A DNA stretch of 64,000 bases from Gymnopus androsaceus JB14 (Eukaryota > Basidiomycota > Agaricomycetes > Agaricales > Omphalotaceae). The stretch covers positions 310,001 through 374,000 of the forward strand of contig ML769389.1 of the NCBI GenBank assembly GCA_009733575.1, read 5' to 3'. The notes beneath the pieces are model-generated. The model saw nothing but the letters and a program-made list of their open reading frames with translations, was not told where the DNA came from and made no database searches. The translations under genes were made by a program, and so were the position numbers. Below are positions 47,819-61,106 of this stretch, piece after piece; positions within the stretch are counted from its first letter, which is position 1; each line of letters starts with the position of its first letter.

Positions 47819-48896
47819 TTACTCGCCTGTGGTCATATCCTCATACCCATACCACCGAGGTTCCGACTTGATTGTGGCCGAGAGCTGCTCAATCAGCTCG
47901 TACGATGGAATCGTTCCTTGTCCGTTCTGAGTCCATATCTGGCCTCTCGAAGGATACTTGATCGCAAAGTAATAAAGCTGAAGGTCATCCTTCATGGAAC
48001 GCCCGTAGGAATTGTAGTAGCCCTCTAGGTTTAGGCGCGAAAGCTCCTCCGCAAGGACTATACAGACTTCATATGAGCGGGATAGACCGAGAGCTTTAGC
48101 GGTTGTGTCGTCGATTGTGTATCCATAGAGCAAGGCTTGCGTCTGCGGGCCTGAAAGCTCGTTGGGAATGGCCGGTGGAATAACGACTGGAATGCTAGGG
48201 CTTGAAAGGTGAGATATTAGTAGTTTCCCAGATATGTATTTAGCAAAGGCGCACTCTGGCTTTGGGTTGAGTATTTTTTGGGTCAGAGGCGGGGAAGGAG
48301 GTCGGATTATATCATTGTTCGGCTGAGTGGCCAGAAACGGGTTAAACCTGAATATATCTCTGGTGAGAAAAATGGAAAAGGAGCACTACTAGATAGGACT
48401 CCTGCCTACACAGAATCGGAAACATCATACCTGCTCGCGTTCATAGTTGTGTTCATCGTAGTCGTTACCCGGGCTTAACTATGAGACGCCGCTACAAAGA
48501 ACAATGACTACTAAAAGTGAAAGAAAGCAAGTAAGCGTACCAATTGCAAGATGATTTCTTTCCTGCTTGACTTGAGCAAGTGTCTCCTGGAGTTGCTGCT
48601 CCATATCCTTCAGGGTATGGTCATGTTTGACGTCCTTATTTTCTGCCTGGGCACGCATTTCTTTCAAATCCGGGACAAGATTCATGAGGCCATCCAGATC
48701 AAAGTCTTCGGGGATCGGGACAGCTTCTACAGCAGCAGGAATGCTTGTCCCAACCATGTCGGAGGAAGTTAGGGGCACTCGGAGTTTTACCGACCGGATC
48801 CGGACTACTTCGACTTGCCGGCTTAGTCAAGTTATCGCTTCTTTTCCTGACGTTCATCTTTGAACCAACTTTCGATTCGCCGTTTTCTCTTTTCAT
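47819..48896 (-). CDS. Hypothetical coiled-coil protein
   Basis: Not recognised. ATG 48896 opens a basic N-terminus (MKRENGESKVGSKMNVRKR). An intron from GTAAAACTCC to GCTGTAG joins in phase to EAVPIPEDFDLDGLMNLVPD. A coiled coil follows (HTLKDMEQQLQETLAQVKQE), then short exons (TTMNTTMNASRFNPFLATQ) and the last exon (PSIPVVIPPAIPNELSG...YYNSYGRSMKDDLQLYYFAI) ending at 47819. The acceptor before CCCGGGTAACG is inferred from phase. Its start codon is only 38 bp from that of prp4 on the opposite strand, so they must share a promoter. Confidence 0.6.
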
Positions 48897-48934
48897 CGTG
48901 CGGTGCTCCGTAAAACCATAATCTCTGTCCGGAA

Positions 48935-51464
<2,530 letters not shown>

Positions 51465-51749
51465 TTTGTGTAGATGACGGACGGACGCGAGAAGATATAA
51501 AATATTTTTTGAGGTGAGTTAAAATAAATATATGTATCTGTACTGTTTATTAGAATTGACCTTTCTTCGCCGCGATGATTTTGATGTTTATTAGCTTCTG
51601 CGCACTGAAATCTCTCATCTACAGTGGTTCCATATCAGAGACTGTGACCTTCTCGTTTCTAGGAAGAATTTTTTCTTGGGCCTGGTTGAACTATTATGGC
51701 AGACGATTGGCTGGACAACGTGCTTTCCGACTATCGAGGTGGGGCGACA

Positions 51750-51757
51750 TATAAAAG
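51750..51757 (+). promoter_or_regulatory. TATA box
   Basis: TATAAAAG lies 219 bp before the start codon of the cupredoxin-like gene, in an otherwise gene-free 500-bp spacer (51465-51975). The distance implies a leader of about 190 bases, possibly with a 5' UTR intron. Confidence 0.5.
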
Positions 51758-51975
51758 GGACACTCGGAGAAAGCAACCCTTGTCCTTTCAGCACCCCCTG
51801 CACCTTTCCTTATTCCTTTCACTTTTTTTCTAATTCTCCCAGAGCAGCGTTCGTCGCCGTCACTGTTTAGTCATGGTATTAACCTAAACCAACCTCCTCT
51901 GTAGGCTCTTTCACAGTCCAAGTAATCGCCATTTTCAAATCTCAACATCGTTGCTCAATTCACTTTCGATAAAAA

Positions 51976-53122
51976 ATGCGTTTCTTCGCTGTTGTTGCCG
52001 CTCTCTTGTCAGCTGTCGCTGCAGAAACTTTTACTGTTATCGTCGGCAAGTAGTTTCCTCTAAGCAGATATACAGTTTGTATCGACCTCATGTTTAGGCG
52101 GAAACTCGACGGTTACCTATAATCCCACGTCGTTCGTTATGTTTTTTTTTTCAAACCAGGTTGTTTATCCTCACCCTATATCTCCAGAGTTAATGCTACC
52201 AATGGAGATATCGTTCAGTTCCAATTGTACGCTGGCTTTTTTGCATTGGTTATTGAACGGTTCTCATATCTTTTCTGTACAGTGTCTCCAAGAATCATGT
52301 ACGTCCTTGTTCTTGCAAGTAATCAAGTATTCATTGAGGGCGCTATCTTTACTATCCAGACGGTCACTCAATCTTCTTTCGCCACACCTTGTACGGCCTT
52401 GTGAGTTTTATCTCTTCCTATTCAGAGAGTATTGTTCACGCTTGGTGGTACCACAGGGCTGGCGGCGTAAACAGTGGCTTCCAAGCCGTGGCCGCTAATG
52501 CTACCGAATTCCCCGTCTGGAGCTTTACGATTCAAAATGCTAGCGCTGTACGTTGCAATTTTTTTTTTTTTTTTGCGACGAATAAGCAGCTCTCTAATAT
52601 ATTGGTTCATCAGCCCTTCTGGTTCTACTGTCAACAGGTCATTTAATTTCTTTCTTCGGGGAACTAAGCACTCATCGAGAATCTCATATTCTGTGTATAG
52701 ACGGGGTACGCTAGATTTATTTCAATAACTTGCAAGAGCGAAAATTAACACTACGTTTATACAGCCATTGCGCGGACGGAATGGTTTTTGCCGTCAATCC
52801 GACGTACGTCGAATCCGTTTTCCATAGCTCTAGAAAGCAGACGGCTAATATTGGGGAATTATTCAGTGCTGCAAAGAGTTTCGAAGCTTTCCAGCAAGCT
52901 GCAATAGCCACTGGCACGAACACAACGACCACATCCAGCTCAACAACTAGTTCTACTGTGCCAGTGGTTTCTGATGCGACCAGTGCTGCTGCTGTTTCAG
53001 CTTCAGCCGCAGCAGTAACAGGAGCCGCGGCTACTACTTCGTCAAATGGAGCATCAGTGTTATCGATGGGTACGACGGGCTTGGTGACGGTGTTGGGTCT
53101 TTCTGCTGGGCTTTTATGGTGA
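51976..53122 (+). CDS. Secreted Ser-rich cupredoxin-like GPI protein
   Basis: Extracellular serine-rich protein of the fungal cupredoxin-like type. A signal peptide MRFFAVVAALLSAVAAET at ATG 51976. About eight very short exons splice to VNATNGDIVQFQFVSKNHTV, TQSSFATPC, GGVNSGFQAVAANATEFPVW, and PFWFYCQQTGHCADGMVF. The HxxTQSSF...C and WFYC...GHC...M positions match a type 1 copper fold, with His, Cys, His and Met present. A Ser/Thr/Ala-rich tail and a hydrophobic C-terminus (TGLVTVLGLSAGLLW) predict a GPI anchor. A poly-T run of about 16 lies in the intron at 52559. All joins keep phase. Confidence 0.85.
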
Positions 53123-53436
53123 TCGCTTCACGATAGCCACACTTTCTTTTCTGTTTCTGTCCTTTTTGCAGGGCCAGGGACAGTTCATGCCAAGGACAAT
53201 AATACCAAGATGTATTTTTTTAACGCATTGCCAGTTCAATGATTTACTTTTTTGCGGCTCCAGCCTTTATATAAGATGCTGGTGCAAGAGATGGATGAGA
53301 AGGCAAGATGTAAGAGTAGTCAAATAGTTTGCATAAGTAACCTACAGAGCGCAATAAGTTTCTTCTAGAGATTGTCAGTAGAAAACTGGAAAAATGTTTA
53401 ATATTATTGAACATCTGTCCTGCGCGCAAACGCGCG
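53123..53436. other. Intergenic, convergent 3' ends
   Basis: Spacer between the cupredoxin-like gene and the tail of F-box copy H; nothing recognised. Confidence 0.5.
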
Positions 53437-54891
53437 CTAATGACCATGGTACTCCTGCCCAGTGATGACCACTCGCATCCCCATCCTCTCCAAATTACAC
53501 AATGGGCGCAGCTTCGCTTCCTCATGCACCTCCCGTCCCCAACGCATCCCTACCTTATCCAGCTCATACAATGGTCTATAGACATCCTCGTCCACCTCCC
53601 GTTTACGAAATCGAAGTACCATAGACATCATTGATGCAACTCCGATGGTGGCTGCATATGAAGGATCCGGAAGCCAGCGGGATAAAACCATCTCGATGAA
53701 TGCCGTGTCATCGAATGAGGTACCTTCGACTTGTATAGAAAGAGAGCACAGGTTGGGAACGATAGAACCACGCTCGAAGGCGGTGTCGTGCAGAGTGAGA
53801 CTTGAGAGGAAGAGAGAGGTTATCGGATTCGTCACCCTTCCAAAGTCATCATCAAAGCTGAGTTTGGTGAGAGATGGTAAAAGATGGAGAGTAGCGATGA
53901 AATCCAAATCCAAAATTCTGACACCACTGAGAGACAGCGTTGTCAACGTGCAGGATGACCTCAATATGAATGCAATGAAGGCATTCAGTGGCCAGATGAG
54001 GTCATTCGTGTAAGGACTATCTTCCGGATAAATGATGAGTTCTCCTAAGGAAGGGAGTGTAATGCGGGAGAACATGTCTTCCAGATCACACTCGTCTCCA
54101 AATCCGAATAAAGTGAATGTCTCTAGGTTAACCAATGTCATGTTGCTTAGCTCAGACGTTGGCCAGATTCTCTGTATTTTCAAAACAGTCAGAGAACGGC
54201 ATTGCTGCAGAACGTCCATATCAAGTGCCCGAACATCCAAAGTGGTAAGTTGAGTCCAGGGTGAGTGAGATTTAAGATAATCTGTACTGAATGCACAGAG
54301 CTTTGGCGCATGCTCAAAGCAGTCGAAATCTGCTCTCTGAATCAAGGCCTCACAGCCTCTCAGATTTAGAGCTTCAAGAATAGGGAACGAAGGATGATGA
54401 CAGAACCCCTCACAAGAGCCCAAATCAAAATCACCAGTATAGCTGAATGTCTGCCAACGGCTAGTGTGGTCAAGGAGGAGGGGAAGTGCAGAAAGATCAC
54501 TCTTATCCGCATCCAAAGCGCCTGGCGTTTGTAAACCAATGAGGAGAGGCGAATCGGCTGAACGGTCCAGATAAAGCTGGAGAGTTGATCGAAACCCGCT
54601 CTGCGTAGTGGACATTACTTCTCCTCTGGGGGCTATCTCCACCCTGATTTGCGACCATATCCTGGGTGATGCCAGAGCCAGAAAGCGCCATCGAGTGCAA
54701 ACGGCACTGATAGCAAGAGCTGGAAGGTATGCAATGACAGGCAAGGATAATTTGGTTGGTGGTTCCCCGCACCACTTCCTGACCGTCGGCCAAGGATATT
54801 GCTGCAGCAAGTTGTCTGTGCAAGCCGATTCGAAGATAAGACCCAGAATTTCATTTGGGAGTTGTTGAAAAGGCGAAAGAAGTATGTCCAT
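53437..54891 (-). CDS. F-box-like/LRR paralog H, intact
   Basis: Fully open family member. I start at ATG 54891 (MDILLSPFQQLPNEILGLIF), which puts the F-box-like motif at the very N-terminus; the frame is open upstream but without an ATG. Blocks: ACTDNLLQQYPWP, AISAVCTRWRFLALASPRIW, STLQLYLDRSADSPLL, FPSLGELII-type leucine repeats (LPSLGELIIYPEDS), FDDTAFIEMVLSRWLP, and a C-terminus with two related segments (RPLYELDKVGMR, RPLCNLERMGMRVVITG). It lacks the CSKC N-terminal extension of E and B. A 19-bp motif shared with copy A lies just upstream (54918-54936). Confidence 0.85.
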   Translation of the reverse strand: MDILLSPFQQLPNEILGLIFESACTDNLLQQYPWPTVRKWCGEPPTKLSLPVIAYLPALAISAVCTRWRFLALASPRIWSQIRVEIAPRGEVMSTTQSGFRSTLQLYLDRSADSPLLIGLQTPGALDADKSDLSALPLLLDHTSRWQTFSYTGDFDLGSCEGFCHHPSFPILEALNLRGCEALIQRADFDCFEHAPKLCAFSTDYLKSHSPWTQLTTLDVRALDMDVLQQCRSLTVLKIQRIWPTSELSNMTLVNLETFTLFGFGDECDLEDMFSRITLPSLGELIIYPEDSPYTNDLIWPLNAFIAFILRSSCTLTTLSLSGVRILDLDFIATLHLLPSLTKLSFDDDFGRVTNPITSLFLSSLTLHDTAFERGSIVPNLCSLSIQVEGTSFDDTAFIEMVLSRWLPDPSYAATIGVASMMSMVLRFRKREVDEDVYRPLYELDKVGMRWGREVHEEAKLRPLCNLERMGMRVVITGQEYHGH

Positions 54892-54978
54892 TTCGGATGG
54901 AGTTAGAAAGGCTAAGAAAGCAGACAATTAGGCGCCTGTTAAAAGACTGGCGCTAAATTGAATACGCTGAATTAATTA

Positions 54979-55144
54979 GTCTCGCTTGCCATCCGACTAC
55001 GGCCTTATCCCAATTAGGGCTTTTGGCCGTAACCGTCTGGGGGCCGAGGCGGAAAGATGGGAGAGTACTGTATTCCGTAAATTTCGGAGAATTTTACGGC
55101 CAAAAGCCCTAATTGGGATAAGGCCGTCGGATGGCAAACGAGAC
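54979..55144. mobile_element. 166-bp TA-flanked MITE with about 55-bp TIRs
   Basis: Left arm GTCTCGCTTGCCATCCGAC... and right arm GTCTCGTTTGCCATCCGAC... (complement) match for about 55 bp, including CCCTAATTGGG-type palindromic tracts, with one mismatch and a two-base gap. TA lies on both sides (54977-54978, 55145-55146), as expected for a Tc1/mariner (Stowaway-like) MITE. It stands 87 bp upstream of F-box copy H. The element can fold almost completely into one hairpin. Confidence 0.88.
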
Positions 55145-55347
55145 TAGAATTACATACGCTGAACAGTGAAGACCATACAGGACCAGTCAGAAACTGAGAG
55201 ATATCCGCCATGTTAGGGGGACTGAAGTTTAGGAAGAGTACATTCCTGCGAGGTCATCCTGCTTGCATCCACAAAATTACAGATCTGATTGAGCTTCGTT
55301 AGACCAATATTAACTAACAGATACACTAAGACAAAGTCTATTTAGTT

Positions 55348-57421
55348 CTACTGCCCGTCTGGTTTCAGCGAACTCCTCCCAGCTCGCAGGATTTCGTCTG
55401 TCGATAAGAGATTGACCGCAATGACAGAGCTAATCGATCGACTGTCAGTACTACTACCGCCCATCATAGGATAACACTTACCAAGAGTGAAGCATCTGCC
55501 GTTTGACACGGTAGTTATCCCAGATTCCTTCCACCGTAGGATCAAAGGGTTCCCCGGACTGCAGGTCAATACCAACAATGTTACCATCGGCACATTCATC
55601 CTAAAAAGAAATTAGACCACGATACGTAGGATAGAAAAACGATGAACAAGTACCTGCAGAGCGACGACAGCATCCTGTACATCAAACCCTCCGTTTGCTG
55701 CAAGAGTCTTCGGTATGATGAGCAGAGCATCTGCAAACGCCTGCACACCCATTTTGACTCGACCCTTTGCAGACTTTTTCACTGGTCCACTGAGATGTGC
55801 TGAACATGACACCTCGAATGCACCAGCCCCAGGAATGAGCGCTTCATCCTCCAAGGCATTCTTAACCGCTCTCAACCCATCTCGCAGTGCGTCTTGGATC
55901 TGTTGGATGGTATGCGCATTCGGGCCCTTGATGAGAAGAGTGACTGATTTTGGAGTTTTGACTTGTTCGACAAAGGTAAACTTTTCCTCGCCGAGGGTGT
56001 GTTCGTACACGAGTCCAGCCCATCCCAAAACGTCCGGAGATAAATCATCAGCAGAGTTCTGGGCAGTTCCGCCGCAAACGAGTTGAAGGCTGTAAAATAG
56101 GTTTTAAGGACATAAATCACCAGTATCGTTACCAATCAACGTACCGCTCCATATTCCGTCGCTTTGCTCTCCGTAGCGCCAAGATTCCACTCTTTGCCAA
56201 CATGTCGAGGCTTATGGGGTCAATACCTTTCTGGTTGATAATCACAAAGTTCTTCTTTTTCTCCTTGCTATCAACCGCCTGATCGCAAACAAGATTCTTG
56301 AGTTCGATGATTTTTTTCACTTTGGCGTCTGTGAATGCTCGCTCGGATTCGACAAGCTTTTCTCTCTGTTCGGCGGATGAATAGAAGAAACCAGAGTTGA
56401 CTTCGCTGTAAGAAAATTAATGTTGATGTAAAATACAGCGATTGTGGCACGTACGTTTTCTCATATTCTAAACTGACATTAAGAGTAAGAATGTAAGCGT
56501 TCTCAACACGCTTAGGCATGTCTGGATGCCGCGCGCCATGATCCAAGACGAGTCCGCGAACCAGCTGTGTCTCAGAAGCCGTCCGATGCTGCATTTTCAT
56601 GATTTCGACCATATGAAGATCGATGGGATCTATGTATTGGTCCTTGGCGTCTGTTCAGTGAGTGAGTGAGTAGAGAAAAGCTTTAGAAGACGAGGTAGTT
56701 GAACCTTTTGATGGTTGAGGAGGGCGGATTGTAAGGACAGCATCTACGACATCGGTAGCTAGCTGCTTCGCCATGGACGCATTGAGCTTTGTCGATAAAG
56801 AAGTGTAGGCAACACTGATCAAGGTAGCACGGTCCAGCTTTGAGGGTTGCTTAAAGTTGTCCAAGAACTGGGTAAAGTGAAATTTTTAGAGAGAGATAAG
56901 ACCCTGAAAGAGAGAATAACGCACCGTCAAAGCTTCCTTTTTTGCCAAGTCAAATCCTTCTCCGATTACAGTAGGATGAACACCTTCGCTGATAAATCGA
57001 TCTGCCTGCTTCAAAAGCTCCCCAACGAGAAGAACGACACTTGTTGTCCCATCTCCGACCTGATCATCTTGTGCAACAGCAGTGCGAGCGATCATGGCTG
57101 CAGTAGGATTTTGTATTTGCATCTCGGACAGAAGAACTTTTCCATCCTTTGTCATTTTGATTTGACCAGCACCATCCACGAGCATCTTCAATGTACCACG
57201 CGGGCCTATAGACAGAGTCAGTAAATCGATATCCTCCAAGATTTTGAACGCACCCAGATTCGATTTAACAACGTTGGCAAGTCCCATCGCGCCATTAGTG
57301 TTGACCTATATTGACGATAAGATCTCGTGAAATAATGGACAAGGAAGATTCTCACCTGAAGAGCAGCAGCTCGCCTGACGCTCTCCGCTTTGGGGTTTAT
57401 GAGCTCAATGGACGACGACAT
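55348..57421 (-). CDS. cct6: T-complex protein 1 subunit zeta (CCT6)
   Basis: Subunit of the cytosolic chaperonin TRiC/CCT, which folds actin, tubulin and other proteins using ATP. Starts [20 protein letters not shown] at 57421. Typical elements: [42 protein letters not shown] (catalytic Asp), [97 protein letters not shown], and the end [10 protein letters not shown]. The [13 protein letters not shown] block and HSC-SVIA region identify the zeta subunit. At least seven short introns, canonical where checked. Intact. Confidence 0.96.
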
Positions 57422-57682
57422 GACTGCAGAAGTTAGAAATCTGAGTTTTTTGAGACCGCGTATATGCCATGTGATACGGCGTCTAAGTCTAACGCTCGTA
57501 CGCGACAGGCGCGGTCGAACTACGGTGAATCTCTGATATGTACTAGTCGTGAATTATTCCCGTTTATAAATATTATACAGTTCCTGGTTGCAAAGATGGT
57601 ATAAATCCGTCCAAACAGCTACCCAGCGAGCCCAGTATAAGTTCATCAGCCCACCAGCCATTAGAAGAGCTCTGAAAAGAAA

Positions 57683-58621
57683 TTATGCGCCTTCGATCTT
57701 CTCCAATTTGCCTGAAGCCCTCCATCTTTCCCATAATGCACCTATTCCTACAGGTTGACTGCTATCTCCCAAGATATCTCCGTTTCATCGAGGAGCTGAT
57801 AAGCGCCGCCAAAAGCCAGGAAATGAGCCAGGAGGCTGTTGAAATGCGGTTCAGCGCGAAGGTGTAAGATTTCAGCGAAATGGGCGTGATAGATATGAGC
57901 GAAAACACGAAGTAAGCTGGCGGTAGATGTGTTTCACTGTGGCAGGAAAGCTCTCTTTCTGAAAATCGTGACCTAGGGAGAACCAAGATCTGAGTTTCAT
58001 GGAGTATTGCTACAGAGATTTGGACGTACCTGACTTGGTAGGAAAAACGTTCTCGTCTGCCAACAGATTCTGTACAGAGGACATGACGGAATCGATGTAT
58101 ATCGGAGCTGAAAGCGATATCTGTTTTCGCTCAGGTGTTGTCCATAGATAGTTCAGACTAGAAAGATATGAGATTCAAGTGGCATTCAAGAGAGTGGAGT
58201 TGGCTACAAACCTTGGCCCTCCGGACATGGTAGGGCACGCCTGTTGCGTGCATTTTTCTGTCAGACAGCCGTAGAATTCGTTTAAATTGGTGTAGAAATC
58301 ATAGACTAATCCAAGAGTCAATCCCAGTTCAGGAAAAGCATTAAAAATACGCACTATTAACAGCGACCCATTCCATAATATCGACGTACTTTGGCAGCAT
58401 GACGATTGTCTTGAAATTGCCATTAACGAGTGCGGCGTCTGCAAAAGGACTGCAAAGATACAATGGTTTCGCATTGGGCGCATCCGCGTCTGTCATAGAA
58501 TTGGACCTTGACAACGATCCTGTCGGTGTTGGAGATCTTTTGGGTCTACGGCTAGAGAATAATTTCCATTAATGCCAGGTTAGAAACAATCGATGCAGCG
58601 TGCCTACCCAAAGAAGGACAT
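57683..58621 (-). pseudogene. MOB2-like tandem copy 1, frameshifted
   Basis: Second copy of the MOB2-type gene, on the same strand just downstream of copy 2. Starts MSFFGRRPKRSPTPTG (exon 1 at 58621) and keeps KPLYLCSPFADAALVNGNFK, MLPKYVDIMEWVAVN, VYDFYTNLNEFYGCLTEKC, CPTMSGGP and SAPIYIDSVMSS. An extra base near 57920 shifts the RQLLRVFAHIYHAHF zinc-ligand segment, and another shift near 57780 breaks the C-terminus, which would continue GIGALWERWRASGKLE to 57683. It lacks the long Pro/Asn linker of copy 2. Either a decaying paralog or consensus errors. Confidence 0.75.
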
Positions 58622-58950
58622 TTTGAAGAAAGAAGCAGCTGGAATGAGAAGCTACAGTATACTTGAGAAAGGATAGCTTCGCTAGCCAAAATTTCTGAGA
58701 ATGAAGAAATAGTTCTATAGAGGGAGGGAGGAAGTAACCTAACACCGAGACACTCGAGTGTCAAAGACAAGTGCGACCGCATAATTTGCCGGCGTCTACC
58801 GACGATCTACCGACTGTTGCTAACTCCGTATGTGCCATCACTACTACAGTTTTCTTTAGAATATTCTTGGATATTTTGTCGATTTCACGAGCATACTTAT
58901 TATACAAAACGAGCTGAAGTGTACCAGACAGCAGCAGCAGATAGGTATAA

Positions 58951-60102
58951 CTACCCATCTAGAATCCCCATATCTCTCCAACGCTCCCATAATGCACCTA
59001 TTCCAGGTTGTTTGCTATCGTTGCCATTGCCGCGCAAATCCCGAATTTCCAGTAGCTCATATTCTCGGCCTACGTTCCGATAAGTAACCACGAAGAAGGG
59101 ATGGAGGAATTAGACATACCAAATGCCAAGTAGTGAGCCAGCAAGCTGTCGAAGATGCAGAATTTAGTAAACAAAAGCAGAAGAAAGAAACCTTGATATG
59201 GACTCGCCTGTTAAAATGCGGCTCGGAGCGCAGGTGTAAGATCTGGTGGTAATGGGCGTGATAGAGATGGCAAAAGACTCGCAATAGCTGGCGATATCTA
59301 GAATTGGGAGACTCAGTCTCGGTAAAATGGTAGGCAAGGATTAACCTACATGTGTTTCACTGTGGAAGGGAAACTGGGAGCAAAATCTTGGCCTACAAGC
59401 AGGTTAACTAAGACTGAAATGTCATCGAGTGGGAAAATTCGTACGAACCTGATTTTGTTGGGAACACACTCTCATCGTCGAGAAGATTCTGCACCCATGT
59501 CATGACATAGTCGATGTATGTGGGTGCTGGCAGGTTCACACTTTTCCGATCTTGGTTGATCCAAGTATAGTTCAATCTGAAACGCATGAAATTGTCTGAA
59601 TCAAGAGCTTAAACTTGAAGAGACATACGCCGTTCCAGCGGACATGGTCGGACATGATTGCTGGGTGCAGCATTCTGTCAAAACGCCATAGAACTCGTTC
59701 AAATTGGTGTAAAAATCGTAAACTGACAATTGATGAGATAAAATATATATAACGCTCGAATTGACGACTCACTATTAACAGCAACCCATTCCATTATATC
59801 CACATACTTGGGCAGCATAACGATTGTTTTGAAGTTCCCTTTCACTAGGGCGGCCTCGACGAACGGGCTGCAGAGATAGAGGGGTTTTGTGGGTGATGGT
59901 ACAACAGGTGATGGAGGGGCGGAATGGTTGTTATTATTATTAAAGCTTGGTTCTGTCGGTGAAAGGGTCGCCGATGTTGGGGTGGGCGAGCGTTTTGGTG
60001 CTTTAGGAGCCCTCGTCATGGAACGACTAGAGAATTTCGGACCAGTTAAGAGTTGAAGAATTTTAACGCATGTCTCGAATGAGATACGCACAAAAACGAC
60101 AT
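58951..60102 (-). CDS. mob2: MOB2-type NDR kinase co-activator
   Basis: Mob1/phocein family, Mob2 class: co-activator of the NDR kinase (Cbk1/Orb6) in the RAM/MOR polarity pathway. Exon 1 is tiny (MSFF from ATG 60102), followed by a Pro/Ser/Asn-rich linker, then the Mob fold: KPLYLCSPFVEAALVKGNFK, MLPKYVDIMEWVAVN, VYDFYTNLNEFYGVLTECC, CPTMSAGTLNYTW, APTYIDYVMTWVQNLLDDES, VFPTK, IYRQLLRVFCHLYHAHY (zinc His pair), SLLAHYLAFGREYELLEIRD, and stop at 58951. The zinc Cys/His pattern is complete. About seven introns all keep frame. Confidence 0.9.
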
Positions 60103-61106
60103 TGTGTCAGCGAGTCCGGAATATAAACTGAAATACTAGGAGTGAAGAGCTGCTCAAAGAGAGACCAGATGCTGAAAGGTCGCTGGTTATGCGAGTCCAG
60201 GTTAAAGTTGTTGAAGTTGTCAAATCCGGGAACGCCGAATCTGATTGCGGTCCGAGGGTCCGAGCTCCGTACTAACTGCGCCACTGCTCGCTTCGTCCTT
60301 CCCCTAACCGTCGAGCCTAGCTAAGCAGCTCCCGTGAGTTTGATACTTCATCTCCCAAAACTTTGGTCTTACCCTTGAACACAGTACTAGTTTCGTCGCC
60401 TCTTGCGAAAGGCTTCATCGATCATTTCACTGGCAGACTTCCCGCTGGTCCAACAGACACGCCAAGACTACACAATCTCATAAAACCGAGACGTTTCTCA
60501 TCGAACAGTGAGTAGGTGCATCCTCGAGGCTGTATTAAGCGTCAGTATTCGATCGACCTGTAAACGCCTTGTAGGACCCGACTATGTAGTCGGTTGTTGA
60601 TGTGAGGGATGCCCTCCAATTTTGTGCTTTGGGCCATTTAAATTTTTTATGCAGCGTTTTAAGAGCGCATTGACAATCCTGCAACCGGAATCCATGTATC
60701 ATTTGCTCATGTAGCAGTGAAGCTGTGGAACTGCTATGAATTCAAGACAATGATCTCTTTTTCTTTTGGAAAAGTCGGAATCCGATCGACTGACTCTCAA
60801 GCGCAAAGTCTCAGTAGCACTTGCGCTCGAAAGCTCAGTCACTTGCAGGTCCGAAACTTGCACGAATTTTGATTTTGACCAAGTTGAGCGCAGTTTTTCC
60901 CTATCCGCCCATGAACCCGCTCCTATGGCTTTAATCCCGCAACTATTTTGACATGCTAGAACAATAAATGTGAGTTAAATTCGCCACAGCCTATGTCTTA
61001 TTGACAATTCAACATGAATCGGGAACCTTAAGACTAGCATGTCACTGGTATAAAAATATAGCACCTATCCTCGCCCTTAGGCTTATCTCTCTTTTCCCTG
61101 CTCCCA
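60103..61106. other. Divergent promoter region, about 1 kb
   Basis: Between mob2 (minus) and the potassium transporter (plus). No gene supported. A tRNA-like A-box on the minus strand near 60270-60290 lacks a matching B-box and foldable arms. Confidence 0.5.

Noticed and set aside
60240..60310. Possible tRNA gene on the minus strand (GTGGCGCAGTTAGTAC resembles an A-box).
   Set aside because: No GGTTCGANTCC B-box at the right distance, and the D, anticodon and acceptor arms do not pair.
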